DNA from: Lates calcarifer | Taxonomy: Eukaryota > Chordata > Actinopteri > Centropomidae | Reading direction: 5' to 3' | Assembly (NCBI RefSeq): GCF_001640805.2 | Contig: NC_066833.1 | Coordinates: 9,534,715-9,598,714, forward strand | DNA: 64,000 nt | Shown here: piece after piece, positions 46,481 through 60,774 of the stretch | How the letters are laid out: every line of letters begins with the position of its first letter | Numbering within the stretch: the stretch's first letter is position 1 | Made by a program: the position numbers and the translations under genes | The notes under the pieces: generated by a model | Told to the model about the DNA's origin: nothing | Database searches by the model: none | What the model saw: only the letters and a program-made list of their open reading frames with translations

Positions 46481-49400
46481 GTGTCAACTTCATTTTGATG
46501 GAGCTGATGATTCAGAAAATTCGGTTTTACCTCTCTCCATTAGGTCGAAGTCGCACGAAGAAAACAAACATACACACAAAAACATAGCACTGCAACATAT
46601 TCTAACTTCCAGACTTTTTAAAGGCCTCCCGCTCATGTGAGTTGCGTGAAGAATAAAAAGGTCAGCCTGAGAGAGAGACAGAGAGATTAGAGAGTCAGTG
46701 CAGAAAATGAAGGGAGAGCAGAAATGACATGCAACAGGCTCAAATCAGGGATGATACAGTTCACGGTCTGCATCTTTTTTCGACATCAGTTCACTATCTG
46801 ATCTGTCTGAGAGGCCTGAGGTGACTGTGAGGAAGTTGGACCTATTTTTACCTTATTTTATTTCCTTCACATCATTCATCGTTCAAAATCACCACTTGAA
46901 ACATGCCCTGTATAAAATAACATCTTTGCCAAAGGTTGAGTATCTTCACTTACTAAAAAGAAGATGACTGTGAGAGCCAAGATCTAATTTCGCTCTGTTG
47001 ACGATACAAAAGGTTGTGTCTGTTAACAAATCTGACTTTAATGATATCACATAATATTTCTTCATCTCTCCACCTCTCTGGCGAAGGAGAAAACAGCCGA
47101 GTAATCTGTGGTGAGAAAAAGTAAAGCTGACTTTAGTGCTGCTGAGCAGACGTGTGGCCTGAGGATGCCGGGATCACGGTGACAGGTTCTGGTCCCTGGA
47201 GAGTCACGGCAGTGTATCTGTGGCAGAGCGGAGGAGGACGAGACCCCCTGAGACAACTGATGCCCGAGTCGAGACGACTGTGTGGTGCTTATCTCGCTAC
47301 CTTGATAATGTGAGTGTGTAAAGTCAAGAGGTGTATTTTTATCTGGATCTGTTCCGCCATCAAAAATCTCTGTCTCTCTACTCTGATAGAAAACTGGAAG
47401 TTTATGCAATATATCAATCACTTTTCCAGAATGTGCTTCAAACAGACCATAATGTAGCTTGTTATGGAGAAGATGGGCAGAAGACAGGAGTTAAATTGTG
47501 TTTTAAATTGTTGTAGCTGTTACCTGACACTCGTGTGTTTACACCGTGTGTGTGTGTGTTTTTGATATTTTACAGTTACAGTTGAGAGTCCGTCTTAAAA
47601 CAGCTGATTAACTGTTTGGAAAGTCTTTAAAGAAAATGATTAGCGATAGCAAATCTGCAACAATTCGTTTTTAATCCTTTTTATCCAGTTTGGATCCCAA
47701 CACTATTTAAACACAAGACATATCAGTAGTGTTTTAACACAGTCCACACTCACACATTCACACAAACTGCAGTCCTCACTTGAAAATAAAAAGTATGACT
47801 GCCCGGCTTGTTAGCAGGCTTTCATTGACCTGAGGCTATTAATAAAATCAGATCCCCAGCAGGCCCAGCTCAGGGTCTCCTGTGTCTGTCTACCTGCCAT
47901 CTTTCGCATGAGTCTCCCTACCTGATGCCTCCCTAGATATGCTCCCCTGAGCCGCACTGACAGGTCATCTTTCACAGGCAGCCACTTGAGTGTCAGCTGG
48001 AAATCAATTGCCCAAGACGTCAGCTGCCTCATGCGAGGTGACAGAGGCTCCAGAGCAACTCTCTGTTTCATCAGAGTCTGTCCGGTCTGTCGGCGGCCGG
48101 CGGCTGAACGTACAGCGAGGTACTGGGAACTATCAGACCTCTGTGTGTCTGAGGGAGACGTTTTAAACCGTGCTTTCCTTAAAGAAAATGGATTAACATT
48201 TCAGGAGGGAGAGATATGATGGTGAGAGCGCAGGCAGGAAGCAAATTAGACATAAGCTGACATTTATTCAGAGCAGTAAACACCTGAGAAAAGGAGAGTG
48301 CTGCATATTCAAAACTACGATATATGAGACAGGGAGAAGATGTCGCGTTGGTATGGAAGGAAACAACTTCATTTCTTCAGCTCCCGGTGTATCAAACACA
48401 TCATTTTCCATTTGGTATTTGCCATATCTTCGACGGCGCGCTAACAAATGTCATGTGCCAGAGGCAGCGCAAACTTTTACTGACTCTGAATCTGTGTAAT
48501 TCCATTTCAGTTTAGTGCATATTTCTAGAGAAAACACACTCGTCCAGAGGTCAGCAACCTTTTCTATGGTGAGTCTCTGTTATTATAAGTGTGACCTTGT
48601 TGCAGTCGTGTTGCATTCAAGTGCAGGTGTGCTCTGTCTGGTCTGCATGATCATAATTTGCCTCTGAATGGTTTGTTGTCAACTAACTGTGAAATGGATT
48701 CAGCCACAGTCTTGAGGTGTGAAAAGATCTGTTCACACTGTGGATATTTATACAAATGCCACCTTTTTTTTTCTTCTTTTTTTTAAATATGAGAAGGTGT
48801 CAGGTGAGGTCTGTGGCAGCCATTTTTATAGACTCTTCTATATCTAACTCATCATCGAGCAGCCTGTCAGAGAAGCATGTTTTTCTCATGCGTCACGAAT
48901 CCACAGTTTCACTTATAACTAATAATTTCAAGTGGTAAACTCTGTGTAGAGTCCATGTTTCTTCAGCGTGACAAATGACTGCTCCTGCTTTTCTGCGTGC
49001 AGCAAACCGCGCTGAATAAAACCAACATTACATGACGCGAGCTGGCTGATAAATTTTGTTTGCTGTTGTCGGTCGCCACAACGATTCCATGGAAACTTTA
49101 CGTACAGAAGGAGGAAAAGAAAGAAACAAGAAAAACAAGAAGAAAAAGAGGAGAGAAATGTCTTCTCTGAAATATCTGTGAAGGTGGTGGGCTGCCTTCC
49201 CACCTCATGGCTTTAGGGTGTGAAGAATCCACAGTGAAATGAGATGTGGAGCAGTGTTTTTCCTGATGGCAGGATACTGTAAATCTGCTCATCCTGCAGC
49301 AATGTACAAAAACTATATTGACTGTGAGCCTGCAGAGCCATCTGCCCAGCCCTGGTAAGTTGATGCTGTGAAATGAAATCTGTGAGGCGACCGTGCGCCT

Positions 49401-52400
49401 GAAGCAGTAAAGGTGTTTTTTTGTTTTTAAAGCACACCAGTGGCTTTGTCACAGAAGTTTGGATGTAATTGATGTGATGCACTTTATAGCTGTAGGAGGC
49501 AGCTGTGTGTGTAAGGGGAAGGGGAATGAGCAGTCAGTCAGGGGGAGTATTTCTGGGGGAAAATGGCCTGTAGATGAATCAGTTAGATGATGTTTGGATT
49601 GGCCTGTGCTTGGCTCAAGCCGCTGGCAACAGGACAAGCACTGAGCAGTGAAACTGAGGAGTTTATGCTTCATGTCTATAGGCCGACAGTTCTCACCACG
49701 ACGCAGATATAGAGCAGGAAGAAGTGAGATACTTATGTCCAGGAGCTGAAGCTGGAGGACGTGTTTTAGGATGTTTGTGATGCCTTTATTCACGGTGCGA
49801 AAGCTCCTCTCGGAAAAATGCTGAGGTATAACCCTGTAATAAACTAAATAATCACACGTTGCAGTGATTTATTGGTGATTAAATGTAGAAACAAACCTAT
49901 CAGTAAACTAAATGAAATAAATAGAAACAGAGCAGAACAGTGAGGGGAAGTATCCCGAGCTCTTTACCCACAACGATGAGGCTGTTTGCAAAAAGCAGCT
50001 GCCTCGCTCCACAGCAACAACAAATCTGAGCGCTCATTAAGTTGGCAAGCTGGCAGGCAACAACGTCAACTGTACAATCTCGTCTGACTGCCCACTCACA
50101 AGGCAGATATAGACACTATACTGAAGAGTGAGGCGCTCGCTCTCTGATCACCGACGGATGGAAATTGCTGGCCGTTCTCGGCTCTGCATCTCAGCCTCAA
50201 ATGAAGTACACGCTCAAACTTGCCTCTTTGCAGAGAGAGAGTCCACAGTCCAGTCAGAATCACTTCACAACCAAGAACTGACTAAACCCGCCCACAACTT
50301 CACCAACAATCTTGATGTCGTGCGTCCAATAAGCAAAAAAAATGCACTTATTGGAGAGGAATATAAAGGAATCCAGAGCTGCTGGTGCAGCAGTTTGTCA
50401 TGAACCCGTTCAAAACTTTAAATTGAAGCTGTTTTGTTTGTGCGTTGGTTCGTGGTCGACATCAGTCTCTGTCTCTCTGGCAGCCATCGCCCAGATCAAT
50501 ACAGATAATCACCAACTTCAGTGTTTTGTTTGAGACAGCATATACTTTGGTTTTCACAGAACATTCTGACACAGACACAGAAAGTCTAAGACATATGCAG
50601 AGGTTTAGCTTCGGCTCAGACGCTCCCCAATTTGTATTCTGCAGGTGCGTGGAGGTTGGCAGGTAGCTCACCATTAGTATCAGCGTTTACAGTGATTAAA
50701 AGCTGTAATTTCTCATTATAGTTCAGCAAGTGACAGACAGTCAGTCGTCTCCTCTACAGGACCCTGTAAACGACTGCTCGTATCAATTACATGTGAGTGG
50801 ACACGACTTCAAAGAGCTGCCAAGCGAACAGGGAAAAAACGAAGCGTCTGCACTTCTTCTGAGGCAGGACCGTGGTGTAACTGGGGGTGTTAGGAAGAAG
50901 TGGAAGAAGTGTCGTGGCGCTGGTTGAAATTTAGTGGAACAACGGCTGGATATTATCCTTAGTGAGTTAAAAGCAGCAGAATTAGAAGAAAAAGTGACGT
51001 CTTTCATCTTTGTTTTTGTCTTAAAACACAGGATTATTAAATCACCAGGATAATCAATAAACACACAGCATATTCCAGATTTAACAGGGTTTAAACGTAG
51101 TAATCCTGCTTCAGGAAAAGGATTCATTTTATAAGGATGAATTATGTAGTTTTAATTATATTTTAAAACACTGGATGTAATGGAAATGTGCTTTAATATT
51201 TCAGTGGAAACTCCCTCTGCATCAGGCTGTTGATATTCCTTGTTAATCCTATTGTCAGTGACCAAACGACTACAGTTACTGTACCTAAAGCTGATTCCTC
51301 TGAGGCACAGGGCTCCATGGTTTTGGTCTTTTTATGTGACGTGTTGTCAATTTAAAAACACACACACACTGAATTCCAGCCTTATGTTTGAGACTGAAAA
51401 GAGGAAGACCTTCTCAGCTGATTGTAGACAGCAAACACATGTTTGACACTTCAAATCTGTGGAGCTGCTGCTTCTGCTTTAGGAGTCGAGGTTAATTATT
51501 CTCTGTGTATTAGTTTGTGGCAGCGTTCAGAAAAAGTTTTTGAAAGAAAACACAGCGTATATGTCTAACGTTCACTGAGAGCAGCAGAGTGTGGGAACAG
51601 TTGACAGAGAATAATTATAGAGTTCATATCAAACAGCATATTTTATCTGTGAAAACACACACACATTCTGTGGATAGTTTCCCTCTCTCTTCCCTCCTCT
51701 CATGCTTACTTCATTTTACAGAACAATGACCCGTGGCGTCTGCACGGCGGTGATCTGCAGGCTGTTGCACCAGCTACAGGAAAGTTCAAGTTTGGTTTGA
51801 CTCGCAAACTTTGTGAACAATTATTTGAACAAAGTGATTTTGGTTTCGGAGATGTTAGATATTTGAAAAAAGGAAACAAACACCTAGTCAGGTGTAAGAA
51901 GGGTTATGTGCAGCCTGTTAGAGACGTCAAAACGTTTGCAGAAAAATGACTGAGGCTGCAAGTAATGATTATTTATAACGGTTAATTGTTTTGTCTTAAA
52001 ACAGCACAAAACACTGAAAACTTTCCATCACAGTTTCCAGATCAGATGTCTGTCTTTTCTTTGGCACTATCATTTGGCATTTCTGCTTGAAATGTGATCG
52101 CTTATCAATTAATCCACTGATCTACCTAGGGATGATTTTTCAGAACATGAAAAATATCCCTCACCTGCAGGAGGAGGAGTTAGCAGATAAACACCTCACT
52201 CTGTAATTAAATGGCCTTAGTTGTGTGAAACAGCTTCACTGAAATATAGAACAGAATACATTCTTCCCTTGGCTCAGATTTTCCTTTATAAAGCCTGTAA
52301 CCTCTCACTAATGAAACATGAATAATTGAAATATTGATTTGAGTGAATTCACCGGTGATCAGTCTCTTTCTGTCGCAGTGGAAGACTAAAAATAAAACAG

Positions 52401-52858
52401 CATGGGGGAGAAGTTTTATTGTTATTGAAGTCAAATGATCTTCCCTTTAAATACATATAATCTAACTGAATAATGGCTCTTTTTTAATGAAGGGAAAAAT
52501 CCAGAAAAGACGTCTTAACTGATTCTTAAAGCTTGATACCTTATTTAAAGTCAAAGCAACAAACAGTGGAGCTGGCGTAAAGGAAACAGCAGTGGATGAT
52601 GATCAAACCAGCACTGACGGATTCAGTCTTCATTGATGTCCCCACTGTTTTCCTTTTCCTCCTTTTCTCCTTTTCTTTTTCCCTCGATGAATTTCCTCTG
52701 TGTCAGTCACCTCTTCTTTATCTGAAGTCAGTAGGCCGATTCATCACATAGATAATACCTCTCTGAAACCGCTGTCACGTCCCTCAGCACAGCGTGAAGT
52801 AGGCTCTGCCTTCGCTCCGTCGTAGGCTCGTGGTTACGGCTGAAGGCGAACCTCCGGG

Positions 52859-52860
<2 letters not shown>

Positions 52861-52891
<31 letters not shown>
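52861..52891. repeat. (GT)15 microsatellite
   Basis: An uninterrupted (GT)15 run, the longest dinucleotide repeat in the window. It is likely polymorphic between individuals. Confidence 0.97.
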
Positions 52892-52892
<1 letters not shown>

Positions 52893-55800
52893 TCCTGTCC
52901 TTCCTGTGTGGGCGGATGTGGTCGGATGGCGAGTGAGTGAGAGCTCAGGAGGATGATGTTGGTTTTGGTCATGGCTGGTCTCTACCTCCCATGAATAAAT
53001 GATAGGGACACTGAGAGCTGTTTGACCTTTAAACACACAGAGGTCACTGATGGAGAAACGTTCAGGTGCGAGCTTTACTCACACTTTTCATTTTACTGGC
53101 GTCAGACCAGTTAAAGTAGAAAATATTTCATTTAAACGTGAATTAAATTCAGAAGAGTCAGAATAATGTTTTATATTTTGGGAGGTTTTAGGTTGTCAAC
53201 GTTGAGTTTCACAGAGCCGCTGATTAGTAAAATATGAAAACTATCAAATTCAAATCATTTGTACCTGAGTGCTGTATTTAATAATTATTATTATACTCTG
53301 AATAATCTTGACCTCGTGACGTCTCTCTGTTTTCTAGAGCTCGATTTATCTCCGAGTTGTGGCCTTGAGCGCAGGTACGGCTGTCGTTCTCCAGGGATCT
53401 GTTTTAGACTCACGTCTTTGTAATATCTGTAGATAATGCTCAGTTAGCCTTGGAGCTTACAGCAGAGTTTATCCTTCACACTGTAATCAGATGTATTTGC
53501 ATCAGTGCAAAATAACATTATTGTATAAGATGTGCTGTACAGACAACACCTCACTATTCCAGCCTGGAGTTTTCTGTGGAAGCAGCAGCTCCATTCAAAC
53601 TATACTTTATTTAAAGTTATTGAACACCTGGAGTGAGAAATTAGTCAACATCACAGATCCATAGAGGGGTCCCCAGGGAGGGAGGGAGGCACCAGAGCTC
53701 TTGTGAATGACAATCGTTTGAAGAGGCGACGGTGAAACTTTATTTCCTCAACTCAAGTGGACAAACGTGCAGAAACAGATGCAAATAAACAAAAATCATC
53801 TCCTTTTTTAATCAGACTGTGGTGTTTACATGAAGCATCTTTATTACCAGCTGGCTTTGGTTCTCACTCTCGGTGGAATTAGAGGCTCAGTGTAACTGCA
53901 GGGAAACAGAGGATGTCTCCTGTTTAATATGTAACTGGTCCAAAATCGAGTTTTTTTGACTTCACTCTTCTTTTAAAGCACAAACAAATTATCTTTGATT
54001 CTCTCACAGTATCTGCTCCTGTCAGATAAACATGTTTATCAGTCAAGGTCAGAGAAAGGTCGTCGACTTGGTGTCTCACATAAAACCATCGTGTGTTTCT
54101 ACCTTTAGCCAGGACAGGATCCTTTACCATGCACGTCGTCCTCCTGAATATAAATTTATATGACTGTAGGAGAGAGGGTTTTTTCAGCCTGTGCAGCTTC
54201 TGAGGATGATCCCATGCAGCTGCCTCATTGTGTGTGCTGTCACCTGCCTGTCATCCTCAAGGGAGCCGGCGGCTGACACTTCCACCAGTGTGGGCATGAT
54301 GGGTTCTAGTCGCTGTGACACTGAGACAATATCTGTGTGTGTTTGGAGGTGTGAATATTACTGCATGTGTTAATCTTCGCGCTCCCTTTGGCTAATTTCT
54401 TTGTTCCTTCAAACATTCCAGTCAGCCACTTTAAATGTAGAATTTCAGTAAAATCAAAATGCCCACATACAGCACTCTTTTACAATAAATGCAAACTATT
54501 GAAGACAGAGTAGAATGGTGCGTTTAATGTATTATTTCAGCTGCTGTCCTCTGCATGCACACACTGTCATTTCAAATCTGTGACAGGCAGCGATGTAGCA
54601 CCTGCAGATGACATTTTTCAAGCATATTTCCAGGAGAGTGGGTGTTGGATGCCAGCGGCACTTCTCTCCACTTACCTCCTACTTTACTGCAGATTCCAAA
54701 ACCTTCTGGCCACATTACCATGCGCAGCAACTGACTGGCAGGAAGCCAGGGCACATTGAAAATGTGTTAGTCTTAGCAAATTGCCTGGAGTGAGGCTGCG
54801 TGGCAATAACTGTTTAATCAAGACATCTCCCTTCCTCCTTCCTCCAGCACCATCTCTAATTCTTGTCTCCTCCAGCTCCCAGGCTCTCTCTCTGCCTCAC
54901 GCTCACAGAAAACTTGTCACTGGTGTGTGGGTGTTTTGGTTTTGGCAAACTGTGGGTGTGAACTGCAATGAGTGAAACTGTCCAGTACGTCTGAAACGGG
55001 CACGGTTACGTGTTTGTTGCTTGAGTAAACTTGAAAAAGATCAAACTTTGTGTCATAGGTACAATGTGTTTGATAGTAGATGATCCACACTTAGCGCCAG
55101 TATCACATGATCACAGGTATGAGCAGCGCATGCTAATAATAATTAATTACATATATGTGTATCATATTCCATCTCACATTCTGTCCTTTAACATTTACAA
55201 CTTGAGATCTGTGATCATTTTAATTAAAACCAGCTTCCTTTGATTTAAAAATGTGCCACAACATTAAAGGAGGTCCAACCTCGACGGATTTGCCGTATCT
55301 TTTCTGAACAGGTAAAAAATTTGATTAAAACCTGATAAGAAAGAAAACAGTCTCATTTAAAAGAAGTAATCTGCTCTTATCTTCAGTGGGGCATACTTGT
55401 CAAAAGAGATAAAACCCAAAACGCCGTGCTAAATATAGCAATGAGCCGACGTAGTAAGGTGCACTGTGACAAATTGTCTCCTCTTATTTCCCTCTTCTTC
55501 CACTCTAGCTGATAAGATAATTGGTTTAAACTACTCTCTTCTATCTGCGTTTTAGTGTACCTGTAGTTTATCAAAGCAGGTAGAGAAGGATGTCTGAAGC
55601 GTCTCAAAGAGCAGCTCGGTGATTGAAGTCTTCAGCAGGACTCTGTGTGGTCAGAGGTTAGCATCTTAGTACTTCCCACTCCCTCGTCCCAAAGACTATG
55701 GATGTCTGAAATAAAGGTCTGTGGTTTTAACACAAGTTCAAGACATTTTCAGGTTTTGATTCTCCGACATAAAATGGGTCAGTAAATCCCCCACTCCTGA

Positions 55801-57114
55801 TGTTTGAAGCTTTTACGTGTCTTAAAAAAGGCGGTTGCTAACGAGTGTCTAAATGAGACTACAGAGGTTGTCGGGGACATTAACATGAAAACCCATCTAC
55901 TCACCAGTCCACCTTTACAGCCTCGTTGTGTTTCTACTCACGCTCTTTCAAACTGTCACTAACTTTCTAAGAAGAAAGGCTTTTGTAGAAGAGCTCAGAG
56001 CTAAATGAAATGACCAGTTGGAAGCTTAGTGGATGGAGACGTTGACGTCGGAGACTGTATAGTTTGATGATGTGGGCATTTAACAGTTATATGTCACAGA
56101 TTGCATTGTGGGAAATGTAGGATTAGACTTTTAGGTCACAGTCGGCCTCTGCTGCATCAATTTTGATGATTATTTTAGGAAACGTGTTTCTTGTGTGTCC
56201 TCCAGCTTCATGAGGATAAGACTAAATGCTGGATTACCACTTAAACAAGGTTAATTACATTCCTCATGAGCTGTGAGCACCAGGCGGCACATGTTTGGTT
56301 GTTGTGCAGTAAAGACTTAACCTGGATTTATATCAGAATCAGTGTATATGAAATAAATACAGTTTAAGTGTTCTACACACATAATTTTGAGTCTTTTTGT
56401 TTTGTTAGTGTGCATGCTTTATTCCAGTGTCGTTATTAAGTTCAGCTGCATTCTTGCCATTTTATTTCACCTCTGCATTCTCATTGTTTGTCTGCTACGA
56501 AGCAGCACCACGGCCCTCCAGGGTTGGGTAGCTAATCAACTTTTCTAACTCTAGCTTTAATGGTAGGTTTTATAAATATGTATGAAGTGATGCTTCACAT
56601 TCGTAATCAAATCAGTGTGCACAACAGAGAGCATTGGATGGGGTGGTGCATAATCTATTTGCTCGCGTCTTTACTTTCAGACAAAGGCTCCTCTTGCATC
56701 AAATATTCATTGCGTGTATAAGTGGCCTTACTCTGCAACAGAATGTCTTTTGGTAAACACATAGAAGATTGAAGATTACTGCATTCAAAACCTCTATTCT
56801 TATGATACGTTTCTCCTTTATTACTTGTAAATCCCCCCCTACTGAAACAAAATCTGAGCAGATCAGAGACGGGGAAACACAGTTAATATTAACAGCGCTG
56901 TGGTTTTATTTCAAACGGATCTATGAACGGGTGGTTCTCCATTTGAAAATCAACATGCAGAAAATTCCTATGATGCATTGTCCTTTAAAACAGCGAGTGA
57001 CAACGTAATGAAAGACGCCTTTACTTCATCGATGGCTCTGCTTAGAGTTGATCAGAGTACAGCAGCTGGAAAAGGAATCAAACAGGTAATAACAAACAGG
57101 TGCAAAGAAAAAAA

Positions 57115-57128
57115 ACACACACACACAC
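57115..57128. repeat. (AC)7 run after an A-rich stretch
   Basis: A short A-rich stretch runs directly into seven AC units. Confidence 0.85.
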
Positions 57129-57981
57129 CGACCAAATCAGTGCACATGTGCGCTGGCATTTCCACACAGCCCGCTCTCTCCCAGTCTTCCATCACTGTTT
57201 TGGCAGAAACGTCTGCGCCTCATGAGACATGAGGATGTCACGCGACTGCCGCAGGATTATTCGCTACATTTGCCGGGAGGCGGCAGGTGGTGTTGTCCTC
57301 GCGGTAAGCAGATGATGTTTGTTCAGTTTTAACTAATGTTGCGTCAACACGTTTCTGAAAGGTCAGATCTCACTTTCCAAAATATGGAGTGAAGGCTAAA
57401 CCATGTGCAGCTTGATGCAGGTGAGATTATAACTTAATAAAAAATAGGTTTATATGTTGTAACTAATCGGTTTATTGGTGGTTAACAAATCCTTTTATCC
57501 TTTTACCAGTTACAAGCCGTTAAAAACAGAGTTTAGTTTGCTGGAGAGCTGGCTGGTGTTTATCTTCTTTACTTGGTAATAACATGGATATAAATGTAAG
57601 GAATTCATTAATGGATGTTCTGTTCAGTTCTGCATGTATAATTAATGAGTCCCAAACAAAGGGTTTTAATAATCTAGTCTGTAATTATACCTGATAAATG
57701 GTTGTCAGTGCCCTGTTTTGGTCAACAGCTCAACCAGGATTTTTCATTCCCTGGAAACCTGAAATATTTCTTGTGTGCATCCGTGCATATGTCCTAAAAG
57801 AGAAATAAACAGCTGAAATAAGCACAAGCAGGAAGTGGAACTGTCAGTTATATCCTGCAGGATCCTTCCTTACTTCTTTTCCTTCACTTGTTAACACGCT
57901 TTTAGACTGTGTACTGCTGAGGGACAAAAACAAACCATGCCAGTCATTGTAGACTCAACAATTTTGCACCATGCCAACAAG

Positions 57982-57997
57982 TCTCTCTCTCTCTCTC
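57982..57997. repeat. (TC)8 microsatellite
   Basis: Eight uninterrupted TC units. Confidence 0.9.
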
Positions 57998-58454
57998 ATC
58001 AGCACACTCTGACACAAGCAAAGCCCTGGGAGTTGGGTTTCTGCCAAGCATGCGACATGAGTGTCATTTTTACAATGCAGCTTGACATCGCAGTCCCACC
58101 GCAACACTGCAATTTGTGTGATAAAGGTGGTCCATGCTGCTCTGAAAGGGAAAAGGGCACATGCACAATAAGGACCCTGCTCTGCCTTGTTCAGCTCAGC
58201 TTGAAAGTTTGTTAAATTTAGTTTAAACGCCCTGGGAAGGTGGCAGGTTGCTTTCCATCCCCTGTAATAAAGTGCATGAACAGTTTTAGCCAAAATGGAG
58301 GTCAGTTTTAGTCAGGCTCGAATCTCTCAGCAGGGTTTTTCTTTTGAAGGGTCACAGGAACAAGGGTTACACACCAGGTGGTTTGTTGGACTTCAATCAA
58401 AGTGAATGTCCAGTCAGTCAAACTGATGTGAATAAATAGGCCCAAATTTAATTT

Positions 58455-58745
58455 AATAAGAGGATCACATGTAATATAGATGTTAGACAGAGGAGGCAAG
58501 AGAGTGGAGCCCCGGGGAACCACATCATTTTTGTTCGCTCAGATGTTTAATTAGAGATTGATACAAAGTGTTCCATATTCTTCAGATAGGATTCAGATGA
58601 GTTTAGCAGCGTGCCAGAAAGTCCCACGAGTTTCCCAGTCTGTCTTGTAATATGTTGTAGCTGACTGCACTGAATGCAGCTCTGACATCCAATAACACTT
58701 AGACTGTCTGTGTTTAAGTAGCTGTTGTTAAAGAGCAGCCTCAAA
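58455..58745 (-). pseudogene. L2-like LINE reverse transcriptase relic
   Basis: On the minus strand the frame from 58744 reads 'NTDSLSVI', then a degraded counterpart of 'DLSAAFDTVDHNILL.RL' (here CIQCSQLQHITRQTGKL), then 'VGLSGTLLNSSESYLKNMEH' and 'FVSIS', which matches 'VGLSGTVLNWFRSYL.NREQFVSI'. After a break, 'VPRGSTLLPPLSNIYI' at about 58475-58522 matches the conserved box 'GVPQGSVLGPLLFSIYM'. These are reverse transcriptase motifs in correct order and spacing. The YADD catalytic box that should follow is not found. The AFD box has lost its Asp. Stops and frame changes make it non-functional. Confidence 0.82.
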
Positions 58746-60770
58746 ACTGTGGTCGAAATCCTGAAAACATCAGAGCGGCTGTTTGGGTCTAAGACTTAGT
58801 TATGAAGCTATGAAGGTTAGCTCACTGAAACACTTTACAAAAAGACAAAAGTGAGAGAACGAGAGCTTTTATCTCCTGCGTCAGACTCAACCTCTAAACC
58901 TTTACTTTCTAACTTGCTACTGAGTGTTAGCACTGGACATAAATCCTCATTCTGAGGAACAGGAATATCACATGGAAAAAACAGACCTGCATCAAATTTG
59001 CAAACTAATCTTTCTTTTTCAGTTCGTCTGCACCAGAAATAATGGATTTAATGAAGGACACTGAAAAGGTAAAAGAATTTAAAAGACTTTAAATAGCAGC
59101 AGCTTTAAGAGTCCAGATCAGTTTTAATAACGACAGATTGGGTCAGATGAACTTTAGCTTTTCACTTCAGAGGATCTGATTCAGATCATCTCTCATCATG
59201 TCAGAGGAAGAGGAAGCAGAAAACACCTCTGTATCAAGAATAACCTTCACGTCAAATTTCACCTTTAGCCAATGGGCAGAGACACTGTGTATCGACATAA
59301 CTTCAGAACAGATAAGCAGAGCTTTATGCTATTTTTCCTCATTAGTATTCTATACGCATGTTGTTTGTTGCCTTTCCTGTCAGTGTGAGGTGTGGGTAAC
59401 ATGCATGGCACAGATCCAAGTCTCTATAGCAGCGAGGCTGGCAGAGAAATTGGAGTATTGACTCTCTATAATTTACATCATGGAGTTTCATGCCAACCAT
59501 GATTGCATGCTAAACACTGATAAATAAATAAAGATGTCAGCAAACAAAAACAATACATGACCGGCCAGACTGACAGCCAGCACAGACATGGTGGAGAGTC
59601 TATAGGGATGTGGCTGAAACACATGCTGAGCTGGGTGTGTGATTAGCAGCTGTGTGAGCAGCCCTCTGACCTGTTATTGGATGCATTTTGGGCACTTGGT
59701 GAAAGTCTTCTGGGGGCTTTGTAGAGATGCAGTTTCACCCACAGTGGAGTGTAACAGCAGATCTCCACTGGAGGATGTTGAGTGGACTTGTAGTCTCAGA
59801 TCAGGGCTTGATGGATGCCGCTCCCCGGCAGCATGCATAGCTGTAAATGCTGCAAAATTTAGTGCAGTTCATTACAGTAGCTGCTGTAAAGTAAACCCCA
59901 GGAACACGCTTCCTTTCTTAAGAAAGGCCGATGAAAGAAACTGCTGTGAGCAGAGATTCATATATTTTGACTGCGTCAAAGGGTCGATTGAAAAGCCATC
60001 ACGATAAACCGGCCTTGAAAATGTCCTCTTAAAGCTTTATCTCTGATCAACCTCAGCACAAAAATAAAAGTATAAGCTTCACAAAGGTTGGTTTTGGTGT
60101 TCTTATAACTACTTGTGTCCAAGGCCTGTACATGTCTAGCAGATCAGACTGGAATAGCCCATTTAACTCTGGTCTGCTAAAAGTATTTAGGCATAAGTGG
60201 GTACACTGATACCACTTTACTCATACTCTACTGCAGCTGAGCCACACTACTCTGCTCAGACAAGTGAAGACAGATCTCCCCTGACTAAAAGTTCCTCTCA
60301 GCTAGTGAAGCGTGGCATGAGGGGTTCATGCTGCAACCTCCAGGGTCTTTCCCTCCAGCATCAAAATCACACACTTGTAGCTACTGGATTTTTCATAAAG
60401 GACACTGCCATTGTGGCTCCTTTATCCTCGACCCATTTAGTGTGTTCATGAGTTATTTACTGACAGTGTCAGCGCCTTTGAAGCTTACTCTCCACAGGCA
60501 CACACACTCATACGCACACTCGCAACAAAAATAGAACGTGCTTTTACTAATTGATAAATGAAAGCGTACTTATTTGTGTCAGATGTTTTTTATTGTGCAG
60601 TTTTAGGAGACAAAATGAAACTATGAAACAAATCCAGTATATCTTTATTTTAAAGGTCACAGTCAGCTCTGAACTTCCATAACCTGACAGTGTTCAGGTT
60701 CTTTCATATTCACCCTTAGAAATAATTCAACTTCTAGTGCAGTTTAGAGTTTGCACGATCCATATCTCAG
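58746..60770. other. unannotated noncoding stretch
   Basis: Part of 58746-58990 may still belong to the LINE relic, but I see no motif. A 122-codon frame at 59639-60007 (Cys-rich) has no recognisable domain. Nothing else is supported. Confidence 0.45.
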
Positions 60771-60774
60771 TACA

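Larger units (their letters stand above)
39086..49500. other. long unique-looking noncoding interval
   Basis: No gene, RNA or named transposon is seen. The longest frame in the window, 128 codons at 45801-46187, has Cys and His residues but no domain that I recognise. Short CT-rich tracts occur at 41690-41735, a (GT)7 run at 47546-47559, and interrupted T runs near 48765-48784. Several motif-dense patches are listed separately. Confidence 0.5.
49501..58450. other. long unique-looking noncoding interval
   Basis: There is no supported gene and no named transposon. Microsatellites at 52861, 57115 and 57982 are listed separately, and a short (AC)n run lies at about 51357-51370. A 114-codon frame on the minus strand (50783-51127) overlaps plus-strand frames and has no domain. 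A 97-base exon-like segment at 57207-57303 is discussed in the findings but is not supported as a gene. Confidence 0.5.

Noticed and set aside
56104..56128. 'gcattgtgggaaatgtagga', similar to a ZNF143-type promoter word in reverse
   Set aside because: Only a partial match, no promoter nearby, and similar strings occur in repeats.
59639..60007. 122-codon Cys-rich frame
   Set aside because: Cys spacing shows no zinc-finger or secreted-peptide pattern, and the start lacks supporting context.
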